Assembly: GCA_019310665.1 (NCBI GenBank)
Contig: JAFDDW010000409.1
Location: forward strand, 1 to 6,623
Direction of reading: 5' to 3'
DNA from: Deltaproteobacteria bacterium
GTDB taxonomy: Bacteria > Desulfobacterota > Desulfobacteria > Desulfobacterales > JAFDCJ01
Length of the DNA stretch: 6,623 nt
Shown here in pieces: positions 1-6,295 of this stretch. Position numbers and translations under genes: made by a program. The notes under the pieces were generated by a model. That model did no database searches, had not been told where the DNA came from, and saw only the letters and a program-made list of their open reading frames with translations. Each line of letters opens with the position of its first letter. Positions within the stretch are counted from its first letter, which is position 1.

Positions 1-660
1 ATCAACCGAGGCGAACTGGTGTGTCTTCTGGGGGGCAATGCCTCGGGTAAATCCACCACTCTGAAAACCATTCTGGGGGTGTGCAAAGTCAAGAAGGGAG
101 CGGTAAAACTCAACGGCGAGCGCATCGACGACCAAGCCACCAAAAAGATCATCGCCAAGGGGGTAGCCATCGTGCCTGAAAATCGCCGGATTTTTCCGCG
201 CATGACCGTACTTGAAAACCTGGAGTTGGGAGCCTACCTGCGCAAAGATACGGAAGATATAAAAAGAGACATCGAAAAAATATTTGAGCTTTTCCCGCGC
301 CTCAAAGAAAGAATCAACCAGGCCGGCATCACTTTGAGCGGCGGCGAGCAGCAAATGCTGGCCATGGGCCGTGCCCTGCTCTCAAACCCCGATATTCTTT
401 TAATGGATGAGCCCTCCATGGGTCTATCCCCCATTCTGGTCGACCAGCAGTTTGAACTTATCCAAAAAGTAAACCGCCAGGGAACCACCATCTTCATGGT
501 GGAGCAAAACGCCAACATGGCCCTGTCCATCGCCGACCGCGGCTACGTGCTTCAGACCGGTTCCATCGTCTTATCCGATACCGCCCCAAACCTGCTGTGC
601 AATGAAATGATGCAGGAGGCCTACCTGGGCGGCGCCGACGTCTGTGAAACCCCACTTTAG
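1..660 (+). CDS. livF: LivF-type branched-chain amino-acid ABC transporter ATP-binding protein, 5' end outside window
   Basis: The reading frame is open from base 1, so the first in-frame GTG at 19 is internal and the true start lies upstream. The visible 219 residues form an ABC ATPase: Walker A GGNASGKST (about residues 11-19), a Q-loop region VPENRRIFPRMTVLENLELGAY, signature LSGGEQQMLAMGRAL (about 112-126), Walker B ILLMDEP followed by SMGLSP. The segment FMVEQN, with Gln where most ABC proteins have the switch-loop His, and the VPExRRIFP stretch are typical of LivF. Such proteins energise uptake of branched-chain amino acids or amides with LivG, the permeases LivH/LivM and a periplasmic binding protein; those genes would be expected upstream, outside the window. 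The gene looks more GC-rich than what follows, so it probably ends a separate operon. The family is clear; the transported substrate is not. Confidence 0.92.
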   Translation: MNRGELVCLLGGNASGKSTTLKTILGVCKVKKGAVKLNGERIDDQATKKIIAKGVAIVPENRRIFPRMTVLENLELGAYLRKDTEDIKRDIEKIFELFPRLKERINQAGITLSGGEQQMLAMGRALLSNPDILLMDEPSMGLSPILVDQQFELIQKVNRQGTTIFMVEQNANMALSIADRGYVLQTGSIVLSDTAPNLLCNEMMQEAYLGGADVCETPL

Positions 661-753
661 TTTTAATCCTGAAAAAAGCACACATTTCTTCGATTTTTGG
701 AAACATATTCAAGTTTTTAACAAAAATTGCCGATACTTATTAAGATCTAAAAT

Positions 754-859
754 ACCTGGATTATGCACGAAAATTGTGGCGTAGCCGAGTTATAGTTTAA
801 TTCAAAAGAATTCCTCGCAGCTCTGCTGCAGCGAGCTTCATTGACCGTAAGATCCAGGT
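754..859. repeat. Palindromic REP-like intergenic element upstream of the kinase gene
   Basis: The 661-897 spacer carries no supported gene. Within it, ACCTGGAT at 754-761 is matched by its exact reverse complement ATCCAGGT at 852-859. Inside lies a stronger hairpin: GCAGC (817-821), loop TCT, GCTGC (825-829), flanked by CTC (814-816) and GAG (833-835) with a small bulge. A further CAC/GTG pairing surrounds GAAAATT near 767-778. The nested outer and inner arms fit a dispersed palindromic element or a structured leader RNA. It ends 38 bases before the kinase ATG and follows livF by about 90 bases, so it could also separate the two transcripts. No T-tract follows the inner hairpin, so a classical intrinsic terminator is not supported. 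Confidence 0.45.
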
Positions 860-897
860 TATAAATTTGCAACCATTTACCATTACTTTAAAAAATC

Positions 898-3882
898 ATG
901 ACGACCCTAACTTTAGGTGATATCCAGCTTAGCCTTTGGACGCTTTCATTTCCGGCGGAGATCGAGCGAGATTACAAAGAGGACTATTTTAGAAAATCAA
1001 TTAAACATGTCCGCATTGCCATGCTGCTTGCATTAACTTTTTTTGCAGTGTTCGGGATATTGGATTCATGGTTGGTTCCGGATGTCAAGACCAAATTATG
1101 GTTTATCCGCTATGTAATTTATTGCCCCTCAATTTTTGCTATCTATCTTTTTTCGTTTTCAAAGCATTTTCAACGATATATGCAGTTATGTATTGCCCTG
1201 GCCGTATTGCTTGCGGGCCTGGCTATCATTGCAATGATTCTTATCGCACCAACTCCGGGAAATTACTCCTACTACGCTGGCTTAATACTTGTGTTTATCT
1301 TCGGTTATACGTTTTTCAAGCTTCAGGTCTTATGGGCGACAATCGTCGGCTGGATGATCGTCATTTTCTACGAAATTGCAGCTATCGGGTTAATAAACAC
1401 CCCGGTCCCAATTTTAATTAGCAATAATTTTTTCTTTCTTACGGGAAATTTATTTGGAATGTTTGCCTGTTATTCAATCGACTTGTATTCGCGCAGGGAT
1501 TTCTTGCAGACTCGTATTATCGAGGCCGAAAAGGAAAAAGTACATCAAGCAAATCGAGAACTAGAGGATCGAGTCGAAAAGCGAACGGGCATGTTATTGA
1601 AGGCAAATAAAAGCCTGAAACAGGAAATCATTGATCGAAAGCGGGCCGAGGATGATCTGCGAGAGAATGAGGAAAAATACCGGAACATTCTTGAAAATAT
1701 GGAAGAAGGTTATTATGAAGTTGACATTTCGGGCAACCTCAGGTTTTTCAATGATTCCTTATTGAAAATAACCGGATATTCCCACAATGAGTTATTAGGA
1801 ACCAACTATCGTCAATTTACCGATCCAAGCGATGTAAATAAAGTTTTTCGCGCCTATAACAAGGCGTATATTTCACAAAAACCCTCAAAAGAATTTGAAT
1901 GGACGATCATTAACACAGGTGGAAATAAACGGCATCTGGAGGCTTCGGTTTCCCTGATGAAAAATTTGGAAGGCCTGCCAGTTGGATTTCGAGGAATTGC
2001 CCGAGATGTCAGCGAGCGCAAACGGGCTGATGTGAAAATCCACAAACTAAATGAAGAACTCGAGCAGAGAGTGGCTGAGCGAACGGCTCAACTGGAAACA
2101 GCTAAAAGCAATCTTGAGACTACAATTAAGCGTACAAATAAATTGGCCTGCGAGGCCGATTCTGCCAACAAAGCCAAGAGTGAGTTTCTAGCCAACATGA
2201 GTCATGAAATCAGAACCCCTCTAAATGGAATTATTGGGATGGCGGAGCTGGCGATAGAAACTGCCGTAGATAAAAACCAACGAGAACTTTTCACAACCCT
2301 CGGCACAGAGACCACCGCCTTGCTGACTGTCATAAATGATATTTTGGATTTTTCCAAGATTGAGGCCGGAATGTTGAAACTCGAGGAGACCCCATTTGAC
2401 TTAAATGCCATCATTGATGATGTTGCCAGTAGTATGGGGCTGAGGGCCATGCAGAAAAATCTCGAGTTTAAGGCATCCGTATCTCCCAATGTTCCCACAT
2501 TGCTAATAGGTGACCAATGGCGGCTTAAACAGATTCTGACGAATCTCACAGATAATGCATTGAAATTCACCAATAAGGGTGAGGTTTCCATAAAAGTTGA
2601 AAACCAGGAAAATCTTGGCGCTAAGGTGAAAATCCTTTTTACCATAAAAGACACCGGTATTGGAATATCAAAAGATAAACTGTCGTCAATTTTCAAAGGG
2701 TTCACCCAGGCAGATGGATCCACAACCAGAAAATACGGAGGGACTGGATTAGGAACCACTATATCCAAGCAATTGGTTGAGCTTTTAGGAGGAAATATCG
2801 GGGCTGAAAGTCACGAAGGCAAGGGAAGTCAATTCTGGTTTACAGCAACCTTTCTCAAACAGCCGAATAAAAAGACATTTGGGAAAATAGAAGAAATGAA
2901 CCTGAATCCTCTCGGGAAGCTGAATTTGAAAACGCAACGTGGAATGTCAACCGGACTACCTGAGAACATAGAATGCCAGGTAATGGGGCGGATACTTTTA
3001 GCCGAGGACTATCCGACCAATCAGCAGGTCGTCTTGCGGCATTTACGCAGTAACGGATATATTGTCGATTTGGCCGAAAACGGTCAAATTGCAGTGGATG
3101 CATATAGAAAGAAGCACTATGATCTTATTTTGATGGATATACAGATGCCGCTTATGGATGGTTACCAGGCGACAACGATGATTCGGAAGTGGGAATCTGG
3201 AATGGGGAATTCGGAATGCGGAATGCGGAATAAAATCGGAAAGGATTCTGATTTAAAATCCGAAATCCAAAATCGAAAATCCGAAATCGAAAGCGTGCCT
3301 ATAATTGCCATGACAGCGCACGCTACCAAGGGGGACAGGGAAAAATGTCTGCAAGCCGGAATGGACGATTATATCGCCAAACCTTTAAAGCGCAAAGAGC
3401 TACTTAACATAGTAAATAAGTGGATCAAGTCGGCAGTCGAAGTCAATCCGACACCCCTGCCTTCCCGGCCGATGGATGATGTCGTGGGAGAAGATGCGCC
3501 CATGAATTTTGAACAAGCCCGAAAGGAATTTGAAGGAGATAAGGACTTTTTGATGGAAGTTATGGAAGGAGATAAGGACTTTTTGATGGAAGTTATGACG
3601 GGATTTTTCGATAATGTTGGAACCCAAATTGAAACCATTCACCAAGCGATTTCTGATGGCGATACTGAGAAAGTGTGGCAAGAGGCCCATTCAATAAAAG
3701 GCGGTGCTGCAAATCTTACAGCGGAAATACTTTCCCAAACGGCTTTAGATTTAGAAACCATGGGGAAATCTGAAAACCTAAAGGGAAGCCTTGATGCCCT
3801 TGGCAGATTGAAAATTGAGTATGATCGTTTGAAGGCCTATGCAGGTAATAACATTTGCAACCAAAACAGAGAGCACAGGTAA
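898..3882 (+). CDS. Six-TM hybrid sensor histidine kinase (PAS-HisKA-HATPase-REC-HPt)
   Basis: This 994-residue membrane kinase should sense a signal and feed a multistep phosphorelay. Six hydrophobic segments lie at about 39-58, 68-87, 96-117, 124-141, 144-165 and 177-195. A coiled coil (198-255), a PAS domain (about 257-376, ending RDVSERKRAD) and a second coiled coil (377-425) follow; the coils share the pattern ELExRVxxRT. HisKA has LANMSHEIRTPLNG with H436. The ATPase domain has an N box around N549-N553, DTGIGI (585-590) and GGTGLGT (614-620). REC (about 698-845) has E703/D704, phosphoacceptor D747, T806 and K828. HPt (about 868-981) has AHSIKGGAANL with H931. All catalytic residues are present. 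The start is the first ATG after an in-frame TAA at 889-891; no good Shine-Dalgarno precedes it. Two oddities are a repeat-derived insert at about 767-799 and an 11-residue duplication at 879-900. The downstream regulator overlaps by one base and is the likely phosphate acceptor. The signal is unknown. Confidence 0.93.
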   Translation: MTTLTLGDIQLSLWTLSFPAEIERDYKEDYFRKSIKHVRIAMLLALTFFAVFGILDSWLVPDVKTKLWFIRYVIYCPSIFAIYLFSFSKHFQRYMQLCIALAVLLAGLAIIAMILIAPTPGNYSYYAGLILVFIFGYTFFKLQVLWATIVGWMIVIFYEIAAIGLINTPVPILISNNFFFLTGNLFGMFACYSIDLYSRRDFLQTRIIEAEKEKVHQANRELEDRVEKRTGMLLKANKSLKQEIIDRKRAEDDLRENEEKYRNILENMEEGYYEVDISGNLRFFNDSLLKITGYSHNELLGTNYRQFTDPSDVNKVFRAYNKAYISQKPSKEFEWTIINTGGNKRHLEASVSLMKNLEGLPVGFRGIARDVSERKRADVKIHKLNEELEQRVAERTAQLETAKSNLETTIKRTNKLACEADSANKAKSEFLANMSHEIRTPLNGIIGMAELAIETAVDKNQRELFTTLGTETTALLTVINDILDFSKIEAGMLKLEETPFDLNAIIDDVASSMGLRAMQKNLEFKASVSPNVPTLLIGDQWRLKQILTNLTDNALKFTNKGEVSIKVENQENLGAKVKILFTIKDTGIGISKDKLSSIFKGFTQADGSTTRKYGGTGLGTTISKQLVELLGGNIGAESHEGKGSQFWFTATFLKQPNKKTFGKIEEMNLNPLGKLNLKTQRGMSTGLPENIECQVMGRILLAEDYPTNQQVVLRHLRSNGYIVDLAENGQIAVDAYRKKHYDLILMDIQMPLMDGYQATTMIRKWESGMGNSECGMRNKIGKDSDLKSEIQNRKSEIESVPIIAMTAHATKGDREKCLQAGMDDYIAKPLKRKELLNIVNKWIKSAVEVNPTPLPSRPMDDVVGEDAPMNFEQARKEFEGDKDFLMEVMEGDKDFLMEVMTGFFDNVGTQIETIHQAISDGDTEKVWQEAHSIKGGAANLTAEILSQTALDLETMGKSENLKGSLDALGRLKIEYDRLKAYAGNNICNQNREHR
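3192..3289 (+). repeat. Two blocks of seven-base tandem repeats inside the kinase REC domain
   Basis: Block 1 (3192-3231) is five GGAATNN units (NN = CT, GG, TC, GC, GC) plus a final GGAAT. Block 2 (3255-3289) is five units of RAAATCS: AAAATCC, GAAATCC, AAAATCG, AAAATCC, GAAATCG. Block 2 is roughly the reverse complement of block 1 with about one recurrent A-A mismatch per unit, so the pair is an imperfect inverted repeat. Together they encode about 33 residues (ESGMGNSECGMRNK then KSEIQNRKSEIES) between the helix after D747 and the strand PIIAMTAHA. No stop codon appears in any frame of these repeat units, which would let such an element sit inside genes. Confidence 0.85.
3532..3597 (+). repeat. 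Perfect 33-bp tandem duplication in the HPt-coding region
   Basis: Bases 3532-3564 and 3565-3597 are identical, each encoding EGDKDFLMEVM (residues 879-889 and 890-900). Since 33 is a multiple of three the frame is kept. A single copy joined to TGFFDNV matches the usual N-terminal helix of HPt domains, so the second copy is the addition. Identity at every base, including third codon positions, points to a recent event or to slippage still in progress. Confidence 0.95.
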
Positions 3883-4895
3883 TGAAAATTCTTATTGTTG
3901 ATGATGAATTGGTAAGCCGCAAAAAAATGGAAAAGTCAATCCATAGCTTGGGGCATGAAACGCTGGCCGCTGCAGATGGGCATGAGGCGTGGAAAATCTG
4001 GAATGATGAGCGGACCAGGATCGTAATCACCGACTGGGTTATGCCCGGCATGGATGGTTTAGAATTATGCAGGAAGATAAGAAAGTCTGAAGGAAGCCAA
4101 TACACCTACATCATAATGGTAACATCTAAATCGAATATTCACGATATCGTTACCGGTATCGATACCGGCGCCGATGATTTCATCTCAAAACCATTTGTTA
4201 AGGAAGAACTGCTGGTGCGGATCCGGGCGGGCCAAAGAGTCCTCGGATTTGAAAGCCGGGATATCGTTATATTCTCCATGGCCAAACTGGCCGAATCGCG
4301 CGATCCTGAAACGGGCAATCATCTGGAGCGTATACGTTATTATTCGAAGGCTCTGGCAGAAACCCTTGCTAATTCAGAAAATTCCCCTGAGAAAATCGAT
4401 CGCCTCTTTATCGACAATATCTTCCGCACGAGCCCGCTGCACGATATCGGCAAAATTGGTACTCCCGATCATGTACTACTCAAGCCCGCACGCCTTGATG
4501 ACAAGGAATTTGAAATCATGAAGAACCACAGTCGGATTGGTTTCGAGACCCTCAATGACGCATTAATGAGATATCCAAAAGCCGACTATTTAAAAATGAG
4601 CGCAGAAATTGCACTTTCACATCACGAAAAATTTGACGGCAGCGGGTATCCCGATGGACTTAAAGGGCAGGCAATACCAATTTCTGCACGCATTGTAGCA
4701 TTATCGGATGTTTATGATGCACTTGTCAGTAAAAGGGTGTATAAAGATGCTTACCTGCATGATATGGCAAAAGCAATTATTTTGCAGGGTAACGGCACCC
4801 ATTTTGATCCGATGGTGATTGCTGCCTTCTTAGCTTGTGAGAAATCATTCGTTCAAATATACGAACGATTCAGAGATGATAAATTAGAAAAATAA
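3882..4895 (+). CDS. REC-HD-GYP response regulator, predicted c-di-GMP phosphodiesterase
   Basis: A 337-residue cytoplasmic two-domain regulator of the RpfG type. The receiver domain (1-120) begins MKILIVDDE, with D7/D8, phosphoacceptor D51 in TDWVMPGMDG, T81 and K103 in SKPF. The HD-GYP domain (about 128-330) has H147 in GNHLER, H187-D188 in HDIGKIG, H216 in NHSRIG, H247/H248 in SHHEKFDGSGYP, with G255-Y256-P257 and D276 in ALSDVYDA, so the metal-binding and signature residues of an active phosphodiesterase appear intact. Such enzymes hydrolyse c-di-GMP to pGpG and/or GMP. The chosen ATG at 3882 shares its A with the TAA of the kinase, giving tight translational coupling, and puts the receiver's first strand at its normal position; an in-frame ATG at 3855 adds nine residues without domain character. 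The cognate kinase is almost certainly the upstream gene, acting through its HPt. Phosphorylation presumably switches hydrolysis, but the direction cannot be read here. Confidence 0.93.
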   Translation: MKILIVDDELVSRKKMEKSIHSLGHETLAAADGHEAWKIWNDERTRIVITDWVMPGMDGLELCRKIRKSEGSQYTYIIMVTSKSNIHDIVTGIDTGADDFISKPFVKEELLVRIRAGQRVLGFESRDIVIFSMAKLAESRDPETGNHLERIRYYSKALAETLANSENSPEKIDRLFIDNIFRTSPLHDIGKIGTPDHVLLKPARLDDKEFEIMKNHSRIGFETLNDALMRYPKADYLKMSAEIALSHHEKFDGSGYPDGLKGQAIPISARIVALSDVYDALVSKRVYKDAYLHDMAKAIILQGNGTHFDPMVIAAFLACEKSFVQIYERFRDDKLEK

Positions 4896-4912
4896 AAGAA
4901 AATGGAGACAGC

Positions 4913-4984
4913 GTGGGGACAAATTAATTGATTAAAACAAGATTTAATAATAATAGGTTGAATTAGAATTAATTTTTGTGTCAC
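4913..4984. repeat. AT-rich inverted repeat between convergent genes
   Basis: AAATTAATT (4921-4929) and AATTAATTT (4967-4975) are exact reverse complements, and the similarity extends loosely outward (GTGGGGAC on the left, TTGTGTCAC on the right). A small ATTAAA/TTTAAT pairing (4931-4936 with 4943-4948) lies in the loop. The position between the 3' ends of the HD-GYP and PilZ genes and the T-run at 4973-4977 would suit a bidirectional terminator, but the stem is almost all A-T and its loop is long. The left arm shares GACAAATT with the terminal repeat of the element at 5736-6583, so a decayed relative is also possible. Confidence 0.3.
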
Positions 4985-5036
4985 TCCTGGTCTTGTATCT
5001 ATTGTAATCAGCTTTGAGGTTGTCTTAATTTAGCGT

Positions 5037-5345
5037 CTATTTTGCGAAGAATTGAAGGTCTGTTTCAATACGTTTCCTTATTAATTCAACACCATAGCCT
5101 TCGCTGTTTCGCCATCGTATTTGACCTTGCAATTTTATTTGTTCATCTTCCACGTAGGGCAGCGCCACGGTAATCATTTCACCCAAAGTTAGATCTTCAC
5201 GGGTTTTTATAAAAAGGCCATATTTGCTATGATTTTTTAATTCCCCCTCAAATAAACCGCTCTTTGTTGAACAGAGAATATGTCCTGAGTAAGGTATTCG
5301 TTTTTTGTCAATTCTATTTTTACGAATTTTCTTAGTAACACTCAT
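5037..5345 (-). CDS. Small single-domain PilZ protein, candidate c-di-GMP receptor
   Basis: A 102-residue basic, soluble protein with no signal peptide or membrane segment. The second PilZ motif is present as NHSKYG (N38-x-S40-x-x-G43, the D/NxSxxG signature), followed by a beta-rich segment (GLFIKT, GEMITVALPYV, IKLQGQIRWRNSEGYGVELI) typical of the PilZ barrel. The first motif, RxxxR, is not cleanly visible: the nearest match is R11-x4-R16 in a lysine/arginine-rich N-terminus, so ligand binding is plausible but unproven. PilZ domains bind c-di-GMP and alter motility, adhesion or polysaccharide output. The gene converges on the HD-GYP phosphodiesterase gene, which supports a shared second messenger without proving a shared target. 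The start ATG (5345-5343) has AAGGA 11 bases upstream (5361-5357), a rather long spacing. Family fairly sure, role unknown. Confidence 0.75.
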   Translation of the reverse strand: MSVTKKIRKNRIDKKRIPYSGHILCSTKSGLFEGELKNHSKYGLFIKTREDLTLGEMITVALPYVEDEQIKLQGQIRWRNSEGYGVELIRKRIETDLQFFAK

Positions 5346-5407
5346 AAAGATCTGTTTCCTTTTTTAGTGTTTGTTATAATTTTAAATGATCTTATATAAA
5401 AGATAAC

Positions 5408-5505
5408 CAAGTTTGTTCAACAAATTCTGCTGACGTCTTCAAAATTCTTTAACAGAAATCGTTGCTGTTCTGGGTTTAAAGTTAATATCAGGTTGAACAA
5501 ATTTG
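5408..5505. repeat. Inverted-repeat pair upstream of the PilZ gene
   Basis: CAAGTTTGTTCAAC (5408-5421) and GTTGAACAAATTTG (5492-5505) are reverse complements at 13 of 14 positions, 70 bases apart. Each copy is itself part of a local palindrome: TTTGTTCAACAAA (5412-5424, arms of six around one central base) and ACAAATTTGT (5497-5506, perfect). Two dyad sites facing each other 60-160 bases upstream of the PilZ start could be paired operators or the ends of a small decayed element; the wording also resembles the TTGACAAATT portion of the nearby terminal repeats. Confidence 0.4.
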
Positions 5506-5648
5506 TCGTATAGGTATTGTATTTTTGCGAATTAATTTCAGAGGAACTCATAACGGCAAAATATGACCTCTATGGTTGTAATTTTTTATCAATACTTGAG
5601 GTTTTATACAACATTCAATGAATATGGCCCTTTGTTAGTTATCGGAAC

Positions 5649-5671
5649 TTTTTTTTAAAACTTAAAAAAAA
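5649..5671. repeat. Perfect A/T palindrome, ten-base arms
   Basis: TTTTTTTTAA (5649-5658), spacer AAC, TTAAAAAAAA (5662-5671). The arms pair perfectly but contain only A and T. It lies in an intergenic stretch with no gene ending close by, so a terminator role is not well supported; a bent or easily melted segment, or simple low-complexity drift, fits as well. Confidence 0.4.
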
Positions 5672-5735
5672 TGATTAAAGCCGCATTATAAGAATATTAG
5701 GAGGCTACTGATTACACCAAAAAATAATCTGAAGA

Positions 5736-5761
5736 GGACGTTGTTGACAAATTGTACAAAC
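5736..5761 (+). repeat. Left terminal inverted repeat of the element
   Basis: Begins GGACGTTGTTGACAAATT (5736-5753) and continues GTACAAAC. It matches the reverse complement of 6558-6583 at 24 of 26 positions, the mismatches being at 5754 and 5755. It contains short dyads ACAAATTGT (5747-5755) and TTGTACAA (5752-5759). The match ends at 5735, where A replaces the expected G. Confidence 0.85.
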
Positions 5762-6295
5762 TTAAACCCTCTCACTCCGCCTTAATATCTGCGCGACACC
5801 GGATGTCGATATGCCCAAGTGTCTGGCGGTTTCAGCTAACGACACGCCATATTCGTTGATCAGTTTCAATGCGATCACTCTTCTCAGCTTCGGCAAAGGG
5901 GGGCGGCGACTGCCGGATTCAAGCATGGCAACCGGTACCTTTTCATTTTTACAATGGTTCTCTATCTCTTCCTTGATACTTTTTTGCAACTCCATGGCGG
6001 GCAGTTGATATTTTACCTTTTCTTCGGCATGCCTAATCATCTCAGATACAAACTCTCCGCTGCCAAGTATCCTTGCATCACTTTCTTCTTTAATGTCGCT
6101 GGTTCTCATGGCTTTTACAATTGACCATCCCCCCATGGATCGGATTAAGCCACCGCCTGTCAAATCCGGTCTTTTGCCAAGAGCAATCCCTTTTTTGACA
6201 AATTCCCTATAGGATTTTTTTGCGTTTCCTTCTTTCCGGCCAAACCATTTTAAAACATACCGCCTGTCCTGCCACTCGTTTTCGCAACGATTCAT
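5762..6295 (-). pseudogene. C-terminal fragment of an IS200-like/REP-associated transposase, with HTH
   Basis: A 177-residue open frame corresponding to the C-terminal half of long Y1-type transposase relatives: EWQDRRYVLKWFG (about 7-19), a SYREFVKKGIALGKRPDL stretch, GGGLIRSMGGWSIVKAM (47-63), SDARILGSGEFV (72-83), then SGSRRPPLPKLRRVIALKL (127-145) and a predicted helix-turn-helix SLAETARHLGISTSGVAQIL (152-171), presumably the part that recognises element DNA. The N-terminal catalytic segments (HxH motif and active tyrosine) are absent. The ATG at 6295 lies within the deletion junction and overlaps the stop of the N-terminal fragment as ATGA, in another frame; no good ribosome site is seen near it. 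Most likely this is a decayed gene, although a stand-alone DNA-binding polypeptide could be made by coupled reinitiation. Confidence 0.8.

Larger units (their letters stand above)
5346..5735. other. AT-rich intergenic stretch with no supported gene
   Basis: No open frame with coding character was found here on either strand. The stretch should hold the PilZ promoter on the minus strand; a TATAAC-like sequence near 5373-5378 (minus) is a weak -10 candidate with no convincing -35. It also holds the inverted-repeat pair at 5408-5505, the A/T palindrome at 5649-5671, and an isolated AGGAGG at 5699-5704 without a start codon at usable distance. The stretch ends at the left terminal repeat of the mobile element. 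Confidence 0.5.

Noticed and set aside
776..815. A stretch reading GTGGCGTAGCCGAGTTATAG, faintly like a tRNA D-arm region
   Set aside because: No acceptor stem, anticodon arm or T-loop could be completed around it.
865..875. ATTTGCAACCA shared by the regions just upstream of the kinase and the regulator start codons (also 3853-3863)
   Set aside because: An 11-base match is expected several times by chance in a window of this size, and the second copy lies in kinase coding sequence.
2202..2768. A 188-codon open frame on the minus strand opposite the kinase HisKA/HATPase region
   Set aside because: It is antisense to conserved catalytic motifs in the strongly supported kinase frame, has no ribosome site and no domain character; it is a by-product of codon use in the real gene. 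The same applies to the other antisense and offset frames within livF, the kinase and the regulator.
3192..3289. The repeat blocks as a CRISPR array
   Set aside because: The units are seven bases, directly adjacent with no spacers, and lie inside an open reading frame with no cas genes nearby.
3855..3881. An earlier in-frame ATG for the HD-GYP regulator, adding nine residues
   Set aside because: The receiver fold begins MKILIVDDE at the 3882 ATG, which also overlaps the kinase stop as TAATG; the extra residues resemble nothing in the family.
5563..5658. A 31-codon plus-strand frame, hydrophobic (MTSMVVIFYQYLRF...)
   Set aside because: The nearest purine-rich site (GAGG near 5541) is too far upstream, the composition is that of AT-rich spacer, and nothing else supports translation.
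5699..5704. A consensus AGGAGG ribosome site
   Set aside because: No ATG, GTG or TTG follows at a normal distance; the frames that could be opened run into the mobile element's end. It may be a chance match or the last trace of an interrupted gene.
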